Source: an uncultured Oscillospiraceae bacterium (GTDB lineage: Bacteria > Bacillota > Clostridia > Oscillospirales > Oscillospiraceae). From it: a DNA stretch of 7,744 nt. The stretch covers positions 1 to 7,744 of the forward strand of contig CAKTGW010000041.1 in NCBI GenBank assembly GCA_934561725.1. Reading direction: 5' to 3'. Shown in pieces: positions 5,657 to 7,744 of the stretch; position 1 is the first letter of the stretch; every line of letters starts with the position of its first letter. The position numbers and the translations under genes are program-made. The notes below the pieces were generated by a model. It did no database searches and had not been told where the DNA came from. It saw only the letters and a program-made list of their open reading frames with translations.

Positions 5657-6493
5657 TCAAATGGCGTGGTCGCGCAGATTCTGCAAAACGACCTCAAACC
5701 CGGCAGGTCCCAGATGGATGCCATCGCCGTTGCCGTAATCCTTATTCAGATAACCGTCGCTGCCCAGAAGCAGAGAATATGTATCCAGATAGTATACGCC
5801 GCATTCCGCAGCCACCGCAGAGATCCAGCCGTTGGCCGCCGTGATCTTCTCATTGTTGATATCTGCCAGGTACTTGTAATCAGACTGTACGGGATAAATG
5901 GAGTTGCAGATGATCTTTGTATTCGGGCTCAGAGCCTGAATATCCTGTACAAGGGATTTATACTCTGATTTAAAGCCGTCCTCCGTCAGGAAGGAGACGC
6001 CGTTTACACCAAGAGTGATGACCATGATGTCCGGCTGAGCCTCAGTAACCGCATCCCGGATCGTGATCTCGGCTTCCGTGGGCGGATAAACGATCGTCGC
6101 CCAGCTCTGATTGGAAAGCGTCAATGTGCCGCTGGACGGAGTCCAGACCTGCTGTGTATCCTTTCCGCCGGAAAGCATGGCATAAGCCTTCAGTCCATAA
6201 GTCGTGGAATCTCCCAGAAATGTGATCCGATCAATATAATCTTCGTCGCCGGGATTGGCAGGAACCGTACCCGGTACGGAAGTGCTTTCCGGAGTCTGAG
6301 ATTCCGGTGCATCCGTTGAGGGAGCCTGTGTTTCCGGAGCGGTCGTCTCTGGCGCCTGAGTCTCGGGAGAAGCCGTCGGTGCAGGTGTATCCGCCGCCGG
6401 TGAATTTTCCGCCGTCTTATCGCCGCAGGCACCCAGTCCCATAACAAGCACTGCTGCCAGAAGCAATGCCAGCATACGGTATATTCTGTTCAT
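5657..6493 (-). CDS. SGNH/GDSL-family hydrolase lipoprotein
   Basis: A predicted extracellular esterase-like hydrolase of 278 residues. The signal peptide from MNRIYRML leads to lipobox LGAC with C23. Residues about 27-84 form a Pro/Thr/Glu/Ser-rich linker of near-repeats (PETQAP, PETTAP, PESQTP). The catalytic domain follows: FLGDSTTYG holds block I with nucleophile S96, TLGVNG holds block III with N164, and DGIHLGPAGF holds block V with D257 and H260. The block II Gly is less clear. The family removes acyl groups, such as acetyl, from carbohydrates or lipids; the substrate is unknown. Start choice: an ATG at 6503-6505 would add MCTK, but AAAGG abuts it with no spacing. The ATG at 6491-6493 has AAGGA about 11 nt upstream and gives a cleaner signal peptide, so I prefer it. 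The gene lies 15 nt before the DUF4358 gene, in the same direction. Confidence 0.88.
   Translation of the reverse strand: MNRIYRMLALLLAAVLVMGLGACGDKTAENSPAADTPAPTASPETQAPETTAPETQAPSTDAPESQTPESTSVPGTVPANPGDEDYIDRITFLGDSTTYGLKAYAMLSGGKDTQQVWTPSSGTLTLSNQSWATIVYPPTEAEITIRDAVTEAQPDIMVITLGVNGVSFLTEDGFKSEYKSLVQDIQALSPNTKIICNSIYPVQSDYKYLADINNEKITAANGWISAVAAECGVYYLDTYSLLLGSDGYLNKDYGNGDGIHLGPAGFEVVLQNLRDHAI
6272..6367 (-). repeat. Degenerate Pro-Glu-Thr repeat coding for the hydrolase linker
   Basis: This stretch encodes the low-complexity linker of the SGNH hydrolase. It contains five to six imperfect copies of a PE(T/S)xxP unit, visible in the DNA as recurring TCCGGAG/TCCGGTG and CTGAGTCT-like words. 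It probably works as an extended spacer between the lipid anchor and the catalytic domain, and its copy number may vary between strains. Confidence 0.5.
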
Positions 6494-6522
6494 CTTGGTA
6501 CACATCCTTTTTATAAATTTTG

Positions 6523-6562
6523 AAAAAATGCGCCGAATTACTCTGCGTAATCCGGCGCATTT
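6523..6562 (-). terminator. Intrinsic terminator downstream of the foldase gene
   Basis: AAATGCGCCG (6526-6535) pairs perfectly with CGGCGCATTT (6553-6562). After one mismatch, ATTAC (6537-6541) pairs with GTAAT (6547-6551), leaving a 5 nt loop. Read on the minus strand, the hairpin is followed by six T (6523-6528), so it terminates transcription coming from the foldase gene. It ends only 17 nt before the first possible ATG of the SGNH hydrolase gene. Confidence 0.9.
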
Positions 6563-6577
6563 CGTTTACATATCTGT

Positions 6578-7744
6578 TCAGGACCGGGCTGCAAAGAACA
6601 TAGAAGCATTCTGCTCCACAGGATACTTGCTCTCTTCCGCCTCAAGCCATGCGGAGTAGTCGGCAGAACGCAGATTGCTGTCCGCAATATAATCACAGTA
6701 GGGTTCGCCCTCGCCTACAAAGTAGATCAGATGATAACCGGTGTAATTGTCGCCCTCATAATAAACAATCTCGGTATCGCCGCTCTTGCGGGCCTCATCA
6801 AAGATGTAGTCGTTTACAGGCTGCACCATCTGGTTGTGCGCAATGTGCTCATACAGGCCGCCGTTGGTGTTGGAGCCGCTGTCCTCACTCTTCTCATTGG
6901 CCAGTGCGGCAAAGCTCTCCTCGCTCTTATCTGTGGCCTCAAACGCATCGCGGATCTCTTCGATCTTGGCCAGTGCCTCGGCTCTCGCCTCATCGGTAAC
7001 GCCGTTATCCTTGTCCACAGTGACGCGAACCAGAATATGGCGCATGGAAACGGTGTTATAGTCGTTATCGTCCCGGTCAACAAACATGACCACATAGTAA
7101 CCCTCGCCGCTGGAGCTCTCGATCACGGTCGTGTCATTGGCCCGGCGTGTGCTGTCCAGCAGCCACTCGCCATAGTCATAGGAGCTCAGGCTGCTGCCGG
7201 CAGTGGTGTAGAGCGTAGCATCGTCATCGGCATAATTGTCCGCCTTGTCCTCAGCCACATTCTCACGAACCAGCTCGGCAAACTCTGTGCCATCCTTCGC
7301 GGTGGCAATGGCGTCCGCCGCAGCGTGTGCGGCCTCGGCATCATCATCGTTGGCTACATAGAACACACGATAGCTCAGGATATCATAATCATCCTTGTGC
7401 TCTGCATAGGCTGCCTTGATCTCATCCTCGGTATAGCTGAAGCTGTCGACCTTGGTGTTGTAGAACTCGGCTGCCATGTAGACCATATTCAGCACCTTCT
7501 CCAGCGTAGCGCGGTTCATGCCCTTGCCATACAGCTGAGCCAGATACTGGTCGGCACTGATGCCGTAAATGGAAGCATAGGTATCAATGGTTGCCAACTG
7601 GTCAGAGATGCTGGTCTGATCATCCTCGCTCAGGGCAAGGCCATTGGCCACTGCCTGATTATAGGCCACAGTCACCTCACTCATCTGAGTCAGCGCAGCC
7701 TGTGTAAAGTAGTCCTTATAGCTCTGTCCCTCTACATAATACTG
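6578..7744 (-). CDS. Parvulin-type (PpiC/PrsA/SurA-like) peptidyl-prolyl isomerase, start beyond right edge
   Basis: The last 388 residues of a larger protein are visible, and the frame is open to the right edge. It starts inside a helical segment (QYYVEGQSYKDYFTQAALTQ) typical of SurA/PrsA N-terminal chaperone domains. An internal Met at 7684 is not the start, because the family-like sequence continues upstream of it. Visible residues about 233-345 form a parvulin domain: RHILVR, a long acidic helix, FAALANEKSED, NGGLYEHIAHNQMVQPVNDYIF and GYHLIYFVGEGE. Residues about 123-225 look like a second, degenerate parvulin repeat (YRVFYVAN, FAELVREN, GYYVVMFVDRD). Expected to act outside the membrane, folding secreted proteins; the anchor would be in the missing N-terminus. 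The protein is notably acidic. A strong terminator follows. Foldase identity is well supported; catalytic activity is not shown. Confidence 0.87.
   Translation of the reverse strand, partial: QYYVEGQSYKDYFTQAALTQMSEVTVAYNQAVANGLALSEDDQTSISDQLATIDTYASIYGISADQYLAQLYGKGMNRATLEKVLNMVYMAAEFYNTKVDSFSYTEDEIKAAYAEHKDDYDILSYRVFYVANDDDAEAAHAAADAIATAKDGTEFAELVRENVAEDKADNYADDDATLYTTAGSSLSSYDYGEWLLDSTRRANDTTVIESSSGEGYYVVMFVDRDDNDYNTVSMRHILVRVTVDKDNGVTDEARAEALAKIEEIRDAFEATDKSEESFAALANEKSEDSGSNTNGGLYEHIAHNQMVQPVNDYIFDEARKSGDTEIVYYEGDNYTGYHLIYFVGEGEPYCDYIADSNLRSADYSAWLEAEESKYPVEQNASMFFAARS

Noticed and set aside
1..7744. CRISPR array, insertion sequence, tRNA, phage or defence genes
   Set aside because: No regularly spaced repeats, transposase, tRNA-like folds or attachment-site repeats were seen. 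Gene content and codon use look like ordinary host chromosome.

Overview
The window looks like chromosome from an anaerobic Gram-positive of the class Clostridia, most likely an Oscillospiraceae-type gut fermenter. The reasons are an [FeFe] hydrogenase with clostridial architecture, several lipoproteins with Gram-positive style lipoboxes and Ser/Thr/Pro/Glu-rich linkers, a DUF4358 lipoprotein, and moderately GC-rich coding sequence against an AT-rich intergenic region. No mobile element, CRISPR array, tRNA or rRNA is visible.

Layout: (1) Positions 1-230 on the minus strand hold the start of a substrate-binding lipoprotein, probably of an ABC transporter of the NitT/TauT type; the gene runs off the left edge. 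(2) Positions 231-744 are a divergent, AT-rich intergenic region with a good candidate promoter facing each way. On the plus side there is a leader of about 155 nt with alternative hairpins, a possible 11-residue leader peptide and an intrinsic-terminator-like hairpin. (3) Positions 745-4298 on the plus strand are a two-gene operon. Its first gene fuses a NuoF-type [4Fe-4S] domain to a GltD/NfnB-type FAD and NAD(P)H domain. Its second gene, overlapping by 7 nt, is a complete hydA-type [FeFe] hydrogenase. (4) A strong bidirectional terminator at 4302-4338 separates this operon from a convergent minus-strand set. (5) Read in its own direction, that set is a parvulin-type foldase (start beyond the right edge), a terminator, an SGNH/GDSL hydrolase lipoprotein, a DUF4358 lipoprotein, and a Cof-type HAD phosphatase joined to the previous gene by an ATGA overlap.

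How the genes may work together: the plus-strand pair predicts a soluble NAD(P)H-linked hydrogenase. A pyridine nucleotide would exchange electrons with FAD in the GltD-like subunit, and iron-sulfur clusters would carry them to the H-cluster. No FMN-binding NuoF core and no NuoE-like subunit are present, so the locus does not encode the known HydABC bifurcating complex. The minus-strand genes point to the cell surface: a secreted foldase, a secreted esterase-like hydrolase and a small lipoprotein, with a cytoplasmic phosphatase as the coupled third gene. The most unusual parts are the hydrogenase partner subunit, including its atypical cysteine pattern, and its leader region.
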